From Rallus limicola (taxonomy: Eukaryota > Chordata > Aves > Gruiformes > Rallidae): a stretch of 64,000 bases of DNA. The stretch is from contig JAKCOZ010000007.1 in assembly GCA_022605955.1 (NCBI GenBank), positions 37,922,991 through 37,986,990 of the forward strand, in the 5' to 3' direction. This document shows, in pieces, positions 39,067 through 50,384 of the stretch. The position numbers and the translations under genes were made by a program. The notes beneath the pieces were generated by a model. It was not told where the DNA came from, made no database searches, and was given only the letters and a program-made list of their open reading frames with translations. The stretch's first letter is position 1. Each line of letters begins with the position of its first letter.

Positions 39067-39187
39067 CACAGAATCACAGAATCACAGAATCACAGAATCA
39101 CAGAATCACAGGGGTTGGAAGGGACCTTGAGAGATCATTGGGTCCAGCCCCCCTGCCAAAGCAGGCTCCCTAGGACATTTCACACAG
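39067..39187 (-). mobile_element. Short CR1 3' tail with five-fold octamer
   Basis: Five perfect copies of GAATCACA fill 39071-39110, followed by the complement of a CR1 terminal region (GGGGTTGGAAGGGACCTTGA, then CCAGCCCCCCTGCC). The copy breaks off after roughly 80 bases of 3' UTR near 39187. Octamer number at CR1 ends is usually two to four, so this tail is somewhat expanded. Confidence 0.9.
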
Positions 39188-42100
39188 GTGAGGGAGTCAC
39201 ATAATATTTCAGCTTTTTCACCCAGCATCCAGCAGTTGTTCTGTTCTATACAGAACAATTTCCCCAGTCATTCACGTTCATGATTTTTATAACTCCAAGT
39301 GTACACGAAGGCTAAACAACCTTCTGGTACTATCTCATGTTCAGGATCGTGGGGTAAAAGTTCTGGAAGAAATGGGTATTTCTAAAATCTAGAAATTTTG
39401 AGATACCTCTTTGTGTTTCTTCTCAATGGCAGTTACTTTGGATCTTACACTTCTGAAAGAATACAGATTTTTTCTGCTGTGTCATAGGAATACAATTTTC
39501 AACTTCTGTGAGAATCAGCATACCCATTCTTGATCTGAAATTCCTTGTTGAGGATAAAGTGCATGCTGTGTACCAAGGAAATCTGCGTTCTACTTCTTGT
39601 TTTGGGAGGGATTAACCAGGGATATATGATTAGAACATAAGCTCTTAGAGCTCTTGTTTGATCAACTCAATTGCCAGAAGTAGGCAGATAGCTTCAGCAC
39701 ATTGGGTTACTGAGTGACTGACTGAAAACAACATGTGCCAAATATTTTAAAGCATCACTTTCCTTTTGGACAGAAGTTATAGCCTGCATAACTGTACCCT
39801 CTGAAAGAAAAAATTGAATACATCAACATAATGTGATTTTTAAATTAAATGAGTGGGATTCTTTTCACATAATGGTATTTACAAAATATAGTCATGTAAA
39901 AAAGAAGAAAAACAATCATCAATTGAAGATCTGGTATGGCTGTTCAAATAGGTCCTGATTTGGCTGGTTCTGATTTGTACAATGTATCTATCCTGAAGTG
40001 TCACTAAAAAAAAAAAAACATTAAAAGTTTCTACATTTTCCTCTGATTTGTTGCTGTTCAAGTGGGTACCTGATGTTAATGAAGTAAGAATTCCTGTGTC
40101 ATATTATGACTCTAAATTGTCACACTTGAAATTACTCACACTTGGTAAACACAGGTGCTTTAATTATGTGGCTGTCCCCAAATACTTTCTTTAAGCAGTC
40201 TTTTAAGTTAAACTTTAATTCGGATGAAGTTGATATCAGTGGTATATACCACATCAAAAAGCCTAATATACTAACACTTGCAGTGACAGAGTGATCACCA
40301 CTGTAAAGAACTTAAGTAGCAGATTCTTAGCTGCACTGTTGACCAACAAAAATTATATTTATAATAGTAGATTTTCAGGCTTTATATCAAAATTTCATTA
40401 AATATCTACTGGTAGGATTTGACTCGTTAGCCTTAGGATGTGTTTCCATGGCAGCCTCACTGCTGGTCATTGCATTTTCCCTGCCAGCTGCACATTTCCA
40501 CTCTCTTCCTTACAAGACTTTCTGTCTTGTGCTTTCAGAAAATAAAAATTTTTAAAAATACCTTTCTGTAAGGTGAATGTACTGACATTGTTTAGAGAAG
40601 GTTTCAACTAGAACAAGAAATGAGAAAGGGAAATGAATGGGAGAATGAGCCTGGAGGATGTTCCATAGGAAGGAGACAAGGACTATGGCAGCCAGGATTA
40701 AATCTGCCACAGAAATACAGATCCAGAAAACTCAAGGTGTTCAGTTCAGTTGCTGACATTTAGCCATCTTGTGCCATTTATGATGCTATCATCTCCTGCC
40801 TAACCTCCATCTGATCCTCCAGATTGTATATATCCCATGGGTCCTGCTGTTGACCAGTGTCTCAGACGCCCCAGAGCATCTCGTATAGCTCTAGATGCCC
40901 ATAAATCAGGAGCTGAGTTGGACTAAAAATGTTTATAGAATTCCCTTGTCACTTCCTAAATTACTCTTGTCTTCTGCAAGTATTTTCCAGACAGTGGTGC
41001 TGTCTGCAGAACACATGCCTTAACAAAGAGATGCTCAGCTGATGACCAAGCTACTGCTGATATGCCCAGCATCCAAACTTATTCTCTCCACAACAAGATC
41101 CTTGCACTACAACAGCAGTCCATGATCCAACTAACCACATATTTAGTTTAAGAGAGTTTACAACACCAACAGCAGAATGCTACATTCTCAAATGTGTATA
41201 CTCAGCTCTGCTCACATGATGTGAAGATCTTCCTGTAACCAGTACTAAACAGTAATCCTCCACTGATACTTTTGAAACAAAAAAAAAAACTCATTTCCCT
41301 CCTTTCAGTTGTCTTACTATTGTAAGCACTGTGATCACATTCAGGACATCATATTTTTTAAGTGGATGTGTCACAATGTAATTGGTTGTCTACGGAGCAG
41401 CATTTACAGAGATCAGACCCACGTATATGCTATCAGTTCAGGAGTTGAAAATGCATCTCAAAAAAAAAAAAACCCAAACAACCCCAAACAAACAACCAAA
41501 TCATTAAATGCTAAATGGAACATATTCAGAGTGAAAATCATCAAAAGGCTTAAATATTGAGCAGTGACGTATTCTGGCACTAGGAAATTAAAATCAGCAT
41601 GCATATTATTGGAAAGAAATAAAGTGGATTTTGATAGATTTAGGCACTGCATACAAATTGTTATTAAGTGGACATAACATTTCATCATTCTAGTTCTCTA
41701 CACTTCAGAGCAGCCATGTTATATTTGGAGTGACCGTGTTATATATTTCACTCCTTGTGCATAGTTTATGCTAATCTATTTTACTTCCTAAAGATATTTT
41801 TCCCTTTAATGCAAAAAGTGGCATTTTAAAAGAAACATACGGGAATTTTTTTTTTTTTTTTCCCCAAGGTATTACCTTTCTCTACATGTTTGATTTGTTG
41901 TAATTCTGTTATGTTACCTTATTTCAATCATTAAGCTAAACACAGTCTGATTGTGCATCACTGTATAACTGCAAAAGTCCTTTATATTCTGCCTCACCTA
42001 TATCCTCATGACTTTTTGTGGCATTTTTAATCCTTTGTTTAACTTCTGAGATCTGATCCTTAATCTCAGGAGGTCACACCCTAGACTGCAGACCTCTGAG

Positions 42101-43159
42101 GAGTGTTCAGGTGTCAGAAGCAACATTTGCTACTTGTACTTTTCTCCATCATTGAGAGACTGATTCTGTGGGGTACAAAACTCTTCCTTTTCCGGAGTTG
42201 TGCAGTTGGATAGATGAACTTTTCAGTGTCAGGCTCCATAGTTCAGACCTGTCAAATCTCATGCACTATGCACCAAGTAGATACCATTTACCTCCTCTTC
42301 ACAATTCCTGACTGCTATGCTTGCAGCTCATAGGGTAACAGACTTCAGCAATGTGGCCTCTTTCCCGTCCCATATGCCTGTATCTTTGTAGCTGGGTCAC
42401 AAAGCCAGAACAAGACATTGTCCTTGAAACACATCTGGGGAGAAAAGATTTCAACTCGTGAAGCTCCAGACTCAAATGAGTGTTGTGAACTCACTCTGAG
42501 AAGTTCGTTCCCACAGATGCTTTCCAGCCATATGATTTGCTAAACCTGACTGGAATCATGTGACAGACCACATCTATTTGAGAGATTTATATTGCTTCTT
42601 TTGCAATAGGAAGTGCCCATGCAACTTCTTTCTACTTAATTTTTAATGTAGCAACAATGAATGTGATTTCACCACAGACCTTATATGACCTCATATAGAA
42701 ACCACAGGATGTGCAATTCATATCAACTATCACCCAGCAAAGCAGCAGAGGAATAGGTCAGTAATGAAGCTATCCTTTGTGTGTTGTAACAAGAGCAGGT
42801 AACTCAGGATTGATTTATTTATATAAACTAAATAAGGCCAGGGCAAACTCCCTGGTCCATGTTTGACCTCTGAAACTAGCAGTTTCCCAATCAATGACTG
42901 GGCATGATACCATAGGCCTGTATTTATCATGAGGGCATGAATGACACCACTCCATATTCAGGAAAAGACACTTTAGTCAAGAGCTTTCGATGAGATGGCT
43001 GTAATTCATTTCCCCACTGAGGCAGGTACACCCACCACGACAACACTAAACATTTACTGACAACTGAGCCACATCCCTCACAAGCAACTGCAAACATGTA
43101 TACCCCTCAGTCCACAGGTGAGACCCCTGCTGTTCATGGACAATGAGGTGCCTCAGTCT
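39188..43159. other. Unique DNA, no gene seen
   Basis: No repeat family or credible coding frame. Homopolymers include a run of about 16 T at 41846-41861. Confidence 0.5.
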
Positions 43160-43690
43160 GTGGAAGTTTCTAGTGAATTACCATGTGTGACCATGAGCCC
43201 TGATCCCACTTGGATATAAATGGAGAACTGCTGGAGGGTGTTTGGAGTCTTCTGGGAGCAGCAGGTCTGTGACATGAAGTCCCCCCTGTGGCAAGGGATG
43301 CCTACCATGGATACTCCTTGAGGTTGGGTGCCCTCACTATAACTGGTGAGTGAATGTGAGCTATGGATTCTTCCATTTCCTTTCTGCCCTAAAAGCTTTT
43401 AATAGAACCATAGCAATACCAAGTATGACTTGCAGAAGTGCTAGTCATACTTGGTATCGCTATGGTTCTATAGCTAAGTGTAAGCCAGCTCCCATAGGAA
43501 CTGAACTTGAGAACTGTACAGATATTTCTTTCTGCCATGGTGAAGCACTGTCTAGTCATAAGTCCTGTATCTGTCTTTTGCTGGTGTTAGGGATTGGATA
43601 CCTTGCTTTCCTTACCACCACCCTTCCATAGCTGTCTGCATGGCAAATAATATGCTCCTTATGTGATGTAAAACTGGCTTTAAACATATA
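43160..43690 (+). mobile_element. Possible unclassified LTR-like repeat
   Basis: This interval is richer in GC than its surroundings. It contains GATATAAATGG (TATAAA at 43215-43220), then a GGGTGTTTGGAGTCTTCTGG stretch and a GGTGAGTGA sequence near 43345. The composition and order recall an LTR promoter and R-U5, but I could not identify TG...CA ends, a polyadenylation signal or a second copy in the window. The long hairpin at 43402-43471 lies inside it. It could equally be unique DNA. Confidence 0.25.
43402..43471 (+). repeat. Near-perfect 70-nt inverted repeat (hairpin)
   Basis: The arms are 43403-43430 and 43443-43470, 28 bases each, with one mismatch (A43415 against C43458). An extra A-T pair at 43402/43471 extends the base. 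Inside the arms, after a T/T mismatch, GCA (43432-43434) pairs with TGC (43439-43441), leaving a GAAG loop. The stem sequence starts TAGAACCATAGCAATACC. As RNA it would fold into a single pre-miRNA-sized stem-loop. As DNA it could be a miniature palindromic transposon with TA at each end (TA at 43403-43404 and 43469-43470) or an inverted duplication. The structure is certain; its origin is not. Confidence 0.97.
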
Positions 43691-44068
43691 AAATACTAAG
43701 CCAGCACATTTCAAGGACACTTGTTCTCAAGAGTTCAGCCATGTGCCAGCCAGCTTGTTCCTCTTCTCATTCCTATTAAAATGTGCAGCACAGTGTATTT
43801 AATTAGAAAGATGATACCACAGGAGAATGTTAAAAAATGTCAGGACCATCACAAAATTGTTCCAAATGAACCTTCCCTGTCTACCCCTTTGTCCACACAT
43901 ATGACAATACTACCAGATGTGGAACCAGTAAAGAAGTAATCATTAACATCACTGATGCCACACAACACATAAACCAACCTCAACACAAATCTTATGTTTT
44001 AATGTAAGAAAAAAAAATTTAAAATCAATTTGCAGAATATGAAATACTGTTTGGTTATGTGAGATTGT

Positions 44069-44240
44069 TGTCCTGATTTTAGTTGGGATAGTTAATTTTC
44101 TTCATAGTAGCTGGTATGAAGCTATCTTTTGGATTTATGCTGAAACCAGTATTGATAATAGAGAGATGTTTTTGTAATTGCTGAGTAGCATTTACACAGA
44201 ATCAAAGCCTTTTCTGCTTCTCACACTGCCTCACCAGAAA
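44069..44240 (+). mobile_element. ERVL-like LTR fragment, family B (5' part of U3)
   Basis: It starts TGTCCTGATTTTAGTTGGGA at 44069, then TAGTTAATTTTCTTCATAGT, AGCTGGTATGAAGCT, GATTTATGCTGAAACCAGT and TTGCTGAGTAGCATTTACAC. The same order appears on minus at 1418-1723 and on plus at 57344-57480. The promoter-proximal half and U5 are missing; the piece ends near CTCACACTGCCTCACCAG. Confidence 0.7.
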
Positions 44241-44244
44241 GTAG

Positions 44245-44290
44245 CTCTTCCAACACAATCTATTATATGATTCTGTGATTCAATAATGGC
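44245..44290 (+). mobile_element. Possible CR1 3' tip
   Basis: CTTCCAACAC followed by TATATGATTCTGTGATTC resembles the last bases of a CR1 (TTCCAACC plus octamers). It lies exactly where the family B LTR stops. It is too short to be certain. Confidence 0.35.
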
Positions 44291-45195
44291 TTTATCTCCA
44301 TTTGAAACCTTCCCAGGTTACATAAATTAATGAAGCAATAAATAATTGTTTCAATGTGACTCATCTATGATTATATGTAAAAAAAAAAAAACAGTAAATG
44401 CCCATTTCATATGAATTTGCTAATCGATGCACTGAACACACACACATACACATAACCACACCAGTCATACAGTAAGAAAATATATTTTAAAATTTTGTAA
44501 AAAATATTATCTTGTAAATAAATAATTTACTGCCAAGGGAAAATTAACTTTTAGGGAACAAACATTTCTGAAGAAAAGTTCTGTGACACATGAATAACAG
44601 AGAAGTAGCTGTCTCTTTAGTCCAAATCTCCTCATAATTGTTTCTCTGCCTCTCACCCTGAGTTCCCAAGTTAGCTTTTAAAGCCTCAGACAAAACACCA
44701 ACAGTGCAGCAGTGAACTAAACCATCCAGTCACTTCCACCTAATTAGGCCTGATTTATTCCTTATTAAATGGTGAACTACAACATTCTCCATTTTGAACA
44801 CTGATTGATCCATTTATATTGTCTTAGAGTGCCTCGCAAAAATATCAGCGTTAGTCCTATCACAGCTTGCTTAAAGAGCTGAAAAATACTATTTTTTTTT
44901 TACATTGTTTGGTGCTTTTCTGCAGAGAGAAATAATTTTTAATAAATCCTGAATAAATGTGGGGCTTTTTTTTCTACTTCTCACCTGACAACCATTTTAA
45001 AACTTTTAGCATTGCCAAATCTTACATCTAATTTTTTAGAAAGGAATCTAGATGCCACGAAAAATGTGATTTGTCTTTCACCAGTATCTTCATGACATCT
45101 TATGAACAGTCCTTAAGTTGTTCACTGGCAACATGTCTGCTTCCACCACCTTACACTTGGAATCTGTTAAAAAATCCTTTCCTCAGAAATATACA
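44291..45195. other. Unique DNA, no gene seen
   Basis: No gene or repeat family recognised. An ACACACAC-type short repeat sits near 44437-44455. The stretch 44680-44900 has a less simple texture and homeodomain-like TAATTA/TTATTAAAT motifs; whether it is conserved cannot be judged here. Confidence 0.45.
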
Positions 45196-45412
45196 TGGAA
45201 AAAGGAAAAAAAGGTTCAGACTGAATGTAAGGAAAAAGCTTTTCATCATAAGGACCATCAAATATCAAAAAACGTTGCATAGACAAGTTGTTTGGTGGAG
45301 ATTTTCAAGGCCAGAGTAGATAAAGTTCTGAAAACCTGGTCTATCCTGATAGTTGACCATGCTTTGAGCAGGAGATAGACTAGATGCTTTTCTGAGTTCT
45401 CTTTCAAGGTGA
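45196..45412 (+). mobile_element. Old CR1 3' fragment
   Basis: GGTTCAGACTGAATGTAAGG followed by AAAAAGCTTTTCATCATAAG matches the pattern of the CR1 ORF2 end (RLNVRKKLFIIRTI). The piece ends with GAGCAGGAGATAGACTAGAT and a degraded terminal region near 45410. No octamer tail is evident, and divergence is high. Confidence 0.65.
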
Positions 45413-47119
45413 ACTCACCCATGTTCCTACAAATGAGGATAACTAAAGCCAGAGCACTAACCTCAGAGTTCTATTTATTGCCTCTGTCTATAATCCATGA
45501 GGACAAAGCAATCTCTTCATCTAAAATTATTGATTATTTTGAAGCAAGTTCAGTGGGAAATATTTTTTTTTTCTTTTTTTTCTTTTCTGTTGGAGGCTTA
45601 TGCACATGATAATTTGCTAGTACCTGTGAGGGAGTGCATATTTTCCTATTGCCCATCTCAAGAAAAATGTCAAACTGAAAAATCATGAATAAAGCAAGAC
45701 ATCAAGACAGCCAGTGATGAAAGATGTGAAGTGTTATTGAAGTGCTGACTGGAACAAAGAGGTCTAAGATTAATTCTTATCTCTACCATAGTCTTCAAGC
45801 GCGATGCCAATACCAAAGCTTTTAAATGTCTCTACTTTTCATGTAGCCACCTGTAAAGCAGAAACAAAGCATCCTTTCGTTCAGTTTTATACACTGAGAC
45901 TCTTCCTACAGGCTACTTTTCCCTACTTGTTTGAACAGTGTGTAGTACAGTCCCACCTGAGCACTCCAGATACTGCTGTAATACCCAGAGCCAGGAAATA
46001 GGGTGGAAAAATGTATTTGACTCATTTTAATAGAAAAATCCAAAGTGTTAGTAAGACCCAGCAGTCTTCTCATTTTACCACATTCCTGAAAGAGAAGAGC
46101 ATATAAAATTAAAATTAATTGAATAATAATAGAATTTAATTAAAATTGAATTGTTAGTTGTGTTTAGATGCTGTGGTTGTGAGTGCTACAGAAAAAAGGC
46201 AGGTAAATAGGCAGATAGAGGACAAACTGGCCAATGTCATCCTATCCCTATCACCTGCAAATGACTAGAATGATTATTGCTTTCAAAATATCCTTTAAAA
46301 TTCATCAGAGCCTTTGTTTTTCTATTTGATCAAGTAATTACATATCCTGGCATTAACATAAACACCTATTAGTGGTCATAAACCAGAATAGTACAAAAGA
46401 AAAAAACCTGTATTTCAGCATTTTCTATTATTATATCTGTATAGTTTTTCACAGCAAATAGAACAGCACTGATCTTCCCTATTGAGGCTTGGAAATGGAA
46501 ATGGGTCACAGAGCTTTGTGACCTGGAGGTGACATTAATTATCATTAGAATCAGAGAAGTGCACTGACAGAAAAAGGGATGCTGTAATGTAATTCCAGAA
46601 CCAGCACCTTTCTTAGATCTTTTTAGACATCTTCAACAAATTTTCTCCTGGCTCTGAATCTCTCACTGCATCCTTTCAGCACTTCACTTTGAATCATCCA
46701 TCACAAGATAGATGATACCTTTTTCTTTTCCCTTGCTTCCCTCTGGATGACCCTGCTTTTCTCTTTCTCCATGGACTGAAACTCCTAGGAATTCCTACTG
46801 TTTTTTCACTTTGAAAGAATAAACTTTATTGGGAACTTCGGTGTAAGTGGAAACTCCTCATTTATCACTACAGAACATTACTCTTCTTTCCTGAACTACA
46901 TAGTGGAGAAGGTTATTCAGCACCCTTTGCATCATCCCTACTCCCACCATTCCAAATAGCTGCTTTGTTATCTAAGAAGGTTTAATACTGAAAAATAATA
47001 CTGCATAACAGTGACACAGGCCCTAACAAGGCTGTAGCTGATGTTTTCGAACTCTCTGCAATTTTGTGGGTGATGTGCTTCAAGAATAGACCTCTCAAAT
47101 GATTAGTTGTGTTCTAACA
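45413..47119. other. Unique DNA, no gene seen
   Basis: Nothing recognised except T-rich runs near 45560-45590. Confidence 0.5.
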
Positions 47120-47824
47120 GGTGTATCATTAACCTCATGAAGTTCAACAAGGCCAAGACCAATGTCCTGCACATGGGTCAGCACAATACCTAATATCAGT
47201 ACAGACTGGGGGATAAATGGTGCTATGGTGAAGGATTTGGGGATACTTGTGGATGAAAAATTCGACATAAGCCAGTGATGTGTACTTGTATTCTAGACAG
47301 ACAACCATATTCTGGGCTGCATCAAAAAAAGCATGACCAACATGTCAACGGAGGTGATTCTGTCCCTCTGCTCTGGTGAAACTCCACTTGGAGCACTCCA
47401 TTCAGTTATCACGTCCCCATTAAAAGAAAGACATGGACCTGTTAGAGTGGGTATAAATTATCAGAGGGCTGGAACGCCTGTACCAAGAAAAAAGGCAGAG
47501 AGAGTTTTGCTTGTTTACCCTGGAGAAAAGCAGCCTCTGGGGAAACCTCTTTTGCAGTCTTGCAAATATGTAAAAAAGGATTTATAAAAACAAAGAGAAT
47601 GACTTTTTTACCAAGACCTGTAGTGGCAGAGTAAGATGCAATGGTTTTAAACTGATAGAGGATTGCCCAGGTTGCCCAGAGAAGTTGTGGGTGCCTCACC
47701 ATTGAACGTGTTCAAGGTCAGTTTGGATGGGTCTTTAAACAACCTGATCTAATGCCCCTGCCTATGGCATAGGAGTTGGAATAGACTATCAGTTGTTTCT
47801 AAACCAAACCATTCTATGATTCTC
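47120..47824 (+). mobile_element. CR1 LINE 3' fragment
   Basis: A plus-strand copy beginning in the ORF2 thumb region (AACCTCATGAAGTTCAACAA, residues [12 protein letters not shown]) and continuing via GATACTTGTGGATGAAAAAT (ILVDEKF) and GAGGTGATTCTGTCCCTCTG to a 3' end at ATTCTATGATTCT near 47824. Stops and frameshifts abound. Its 3' end abuts the LTR U3 fragment that follows. Confidence 0.9.
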
Positions 47825-47829
47825 TGCAT

Positions 47830-48262
47830 ATGAAACTTGAACCAGTCCTTCACGAACTTTCTCTAAGGCAAATCTCTTCCCACTGGGCTTCATCTCTGCT
47901 CTGGCAGGCAACAATAAATCATAATGTCTCTCAGTCCCAGTCCTCCACAGGGCTACAGGCCTCCCCCAGCAAACCTGTTTCACTCATCTCTGTAGGTTGC
48001 TTGTGCTGGCAGGGGCTCATCCCAACATAAGTCACGGCATCTTCTCTATGTCTCCACTGGCTCCATACAGTGTGGAGCCTCTTCACTGGGCAGGTGGGGT
48101 CTGTGCCTCCTCTATGGGTCCTCTCCACTGGCTACGCTTCTGCACCAGCTGCAGGGGCATCGCTCTCTCTGGCACATGGGCGCCTCCTCCCCCAGCCTTC
48201 CTGGCCTTTTGTGTCTGTCAACTGCTTACATTTATATGCAAATATATATCACAATGCTCTTA
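47830..48262 (-). mobile_element. LTR U3 fragment, family A
   Basis: Read on the minus strand this resembles the U3 of the family A LTR at 30900-32064. Shared blocks in the same order are GGAGGAGGCGC.., a GAGGCTCCACACTG unit followed by GTGGAGACATA, GAGAGACATTATGATTTATT, GATGAAGCCC and GTTCGTGAAGGACTG. There is no U5 or polyadenylation region, because the fragment is cut at 47825 by the CR1 3' end. At the high-coordinate side it gives way to plus-strand pol sequence around 48262. It may be the remains of the 3' LTR of the minus-strand provirus at 54480-56750. Confidence 0.6.
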
Positions 48263-48264
48263 AC

Positions 48265-48948
48265 GGGCCAACACTGCGGTCTTCTTGGCACTCCATTTTT
48301 GGAGTGACAGGGGCATCCCAAAAGTTGACTATGCCAGAGGCTGAGATGAGGCTAACTGGGAAGGACTGGGAGAAACACCCCATTGTGACTGGCCCAGAAG
48401 CTCCATGCATTTTAGGTATAGATTATCTCCAAAGAGCGTATTTTAAAGATCAAAAAGGGTACTGGTGGGCCTTTGGAATAGCTGCTTTGGAGACAGAAGA
48501 CATTGAACAATTGTGTGCCTTGCCCGGACTCTTGGAGGATCTTTCTGTTGTGGGTTTGTTGAAGGTCGAAGAACAGCAAGTGCCGATTGCTACAACAACA
48601 GTGCACAGACGACAATGCCTTACTAACTGGGATTCCCTGATCCCCATCCACAAGCTGATTTGTCAGTTGGAGAGCCAAGGAGTGATTAGCCGAACCTGCT
48701 CACCCTTTAACAGTCCCATATGGCCAGTGCGGAAGTTCAATGGAGAGTGGAGGCTGATGGTGGATTGTCGTGGCCTAAATGAAGTTACTCCAGGTATGAG
48801 TGCTGCTGTGCCAGATATGCTAGAACTCCAGTATGAATTGGAATTGAAGGCAGCCAAGTGGTACGCCACAACTGACATTGAGTATGCTTTCTTCTCAATA
48901 CCACTGGTGCCAGAGTGCAGGCCAGTTTGCTTTCACGTCGAGAGGTAA
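48265..48948 (+). pseudogene. pol: ERV pol: protease C-terminus and reverse transcriptase N-terminal half
   Basis: The open frame runs to the stop at 48948. The protease remainder is recognised by FGVTGASQKLTM and by APCILGIDYL (near 48395-48425), the latter corresponding to the conserved C-terminal hydrophobic-G-x-D motif. The catalytic D-S/T-G of the protease is not in the element. RT follows with a region of HRRQCLTNWDSLIPIHKLI, the SPFNSPIWPVRK block (near 48700-48735), VDCRGLN (Asp at 48763-48765) and the first catalytic Asp in TTDIEYAFFS (48874-48876). The upstream 60 or so codons of this frame, in the neighbouring LTR fragment, are not viral. A frameshift near 48930 moves the rest of RT to another frame. 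Confidence 0.9.
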
Positions 48949-49655
48949 CCAATACACGTGGAATCATCTGCCCCAGGAGTAGCAACACAGCCCTACCATC
49001 TGCCCTGGACTAATCTAGACTACATTGGAAAAGGGTGAAGCCCTAGAGCACCTGCAGTATATCGATGACATCATTGTATGGGGCAACACAGCAGAGGAGG
49101 TTTTTGAGAAAGGATAATTCAAATCCTTTTAAAGGCTGGTTTTGCTATAAAACAAAGTAAAGTCAAGGGTCCTGCGTAAGAAATCCAGTTTTTAGGTATA
49201 AAATGGCAGGATGGGCGTCGTCAGATCCTCATGGACATTATTAATAAATAGCAGCCATGTGCCCACCATGTAACAAAAAGGAAACACAAGCCTTCTTAGG
49301 CGTTACCGGTTTTTGGCAAATGCATGTCCTAAACTACAGTCTCATTGTGAGCCCACTCTACCATGTAACGCGGAAGAAGAATGATTTCCAATGGGGCCCT
49401 GAGCAGCAGCAAGCCTTTGAGCAGATCAAACGCGAGATAGTCCATGCAGTAGCCATTGGGCCTGTCCAGACAGGGACAGATATTAAAAATGTGCTCTACA
49501 CTGCAGCCGGGGAGAATGGCCCTACCTGGAGTCTCTGGCAGAAAGCAGAAGGGGAGGCTCAAGGTCGACCGCTGGGGTTTTGGAGTCAGGCCTACAAAGG
49601 ATCTGAGGCCAATTATACTCCAACAGAAAAGGAAAATACTGGCCACCTATGAAGG
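48935..49655 (+). pseudogene. pol: ERV pol: RT catalytic core and connection region
   Basis: After the frameshift the sequence continues as FAFTSRGNQYTWNHLP with a TAG just after it. The YIDD box that supplies the paired catalytic Asp residues is intact at 49058-49069 (YIDDIIVWGNTAEEVFEKG), then a stop. The thumb region (LLKAGFAIKQ, then a TAA at about 49168) changes frame again, and a third open frame, 49257-49652, carries KKETQAFLGVTGFWQMH, SPLYHVTRKKNDFQWGPEQQ and LYTAAGENGPTWSLW, typical of the retroviral thumb and connection. At least two frameshifts and three stops separate motifs that belong to one domain. Confidence 0.88.
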
Positions 49656-49849
49656 GGTTTGAGCAGCTTCAGAAGTGACTGGAACTGAAGCCCAGATCCT
49701 CCTGGCACCCTGACTGCTGATGCTGGGCTGGATGTTCAAAGGGAAAGTCCCTTCTACACATCATGCCACTGATGCTACGTGGAGCAAGTGCGTTGCACTA
49801 ATTACACAGCGGGCTTGAATAGGAAATCCTAATCGCCCAGGAATCGTAG

Positions 49850-50380
49850 AAATGATCACAGACTGGCCAGAGGGCAAAGATTTTGGGATGTCACCAGAGA
49901 ATGAAGAGGTAACACGTGCTGAAGAAGCCCCACCCTACAACACACTGCCAGAAAATGAGAAGCTATATGTCCTGTTCACTGATGGGTCCTGTCACATTGT
50001 GGGAAAGCATTGGAGGTGGAAAGCTGCTGTATGGAGTCCTATAAGACGAGTAGCAGAAGCCACTGAAGGAAAAGGTGAATCAAGCCAGTTCGCTGAGGTG
50101 AAGGCCATCCAGTTAGCCCTGGACATTGCTGAGAGAGAAAAGTGGCCGATAATCTATCTTTATACTGATTCATGGATGGTGGCCAATGTGGAGGTGGTTA
50201 CAGCAGTGGAAAAAGAACAACTGGCAGCATAGAGGCAAACCCATATGGGCTGCTGAATTATGGCAAGATATTGCTGCCCGGTTAGAGAAGCTTCTTTTAA
50301 AAGTGTGTCATGTCGACACCCATGTACCTAAAGAGTCGGGCCATGGAGGAACATCAAAACAACCATCAGGTAGATAAGAC
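49850..50380 (+). pseudogene. pol: ERV pol: RNase H domain
   Basis: Open frame 49852-50232 carries three of the four metal-binding residues of retroviral RNase H: Asp in LFTDGSC (49981-49983), Glu in QFAEVKAIQLALDIA (50095-50097) and Asp in YLYTDSWM (50167-50169). A frameshift about 50190 moves the rest into the next frame, where WAAELWQDIAARLEKL and HVDTHVPK (Asp at 50315-50317, the fourth site in an H-V-D context) are found before a stop near 50374. The order and spacing are as in other LTR-element RNases H. Roughly 200 bases just upstream (49653-49850) are the linker, with several stops. Confidence 0.88.
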
Positions 50381-50384
50381 TGCT

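Noticed and set aside
39067..39110. Regular short repeat as a CRISPR-like array
   Set aside because: Units are contiguous octamers without spacers and are the known kind of CR1 tail.
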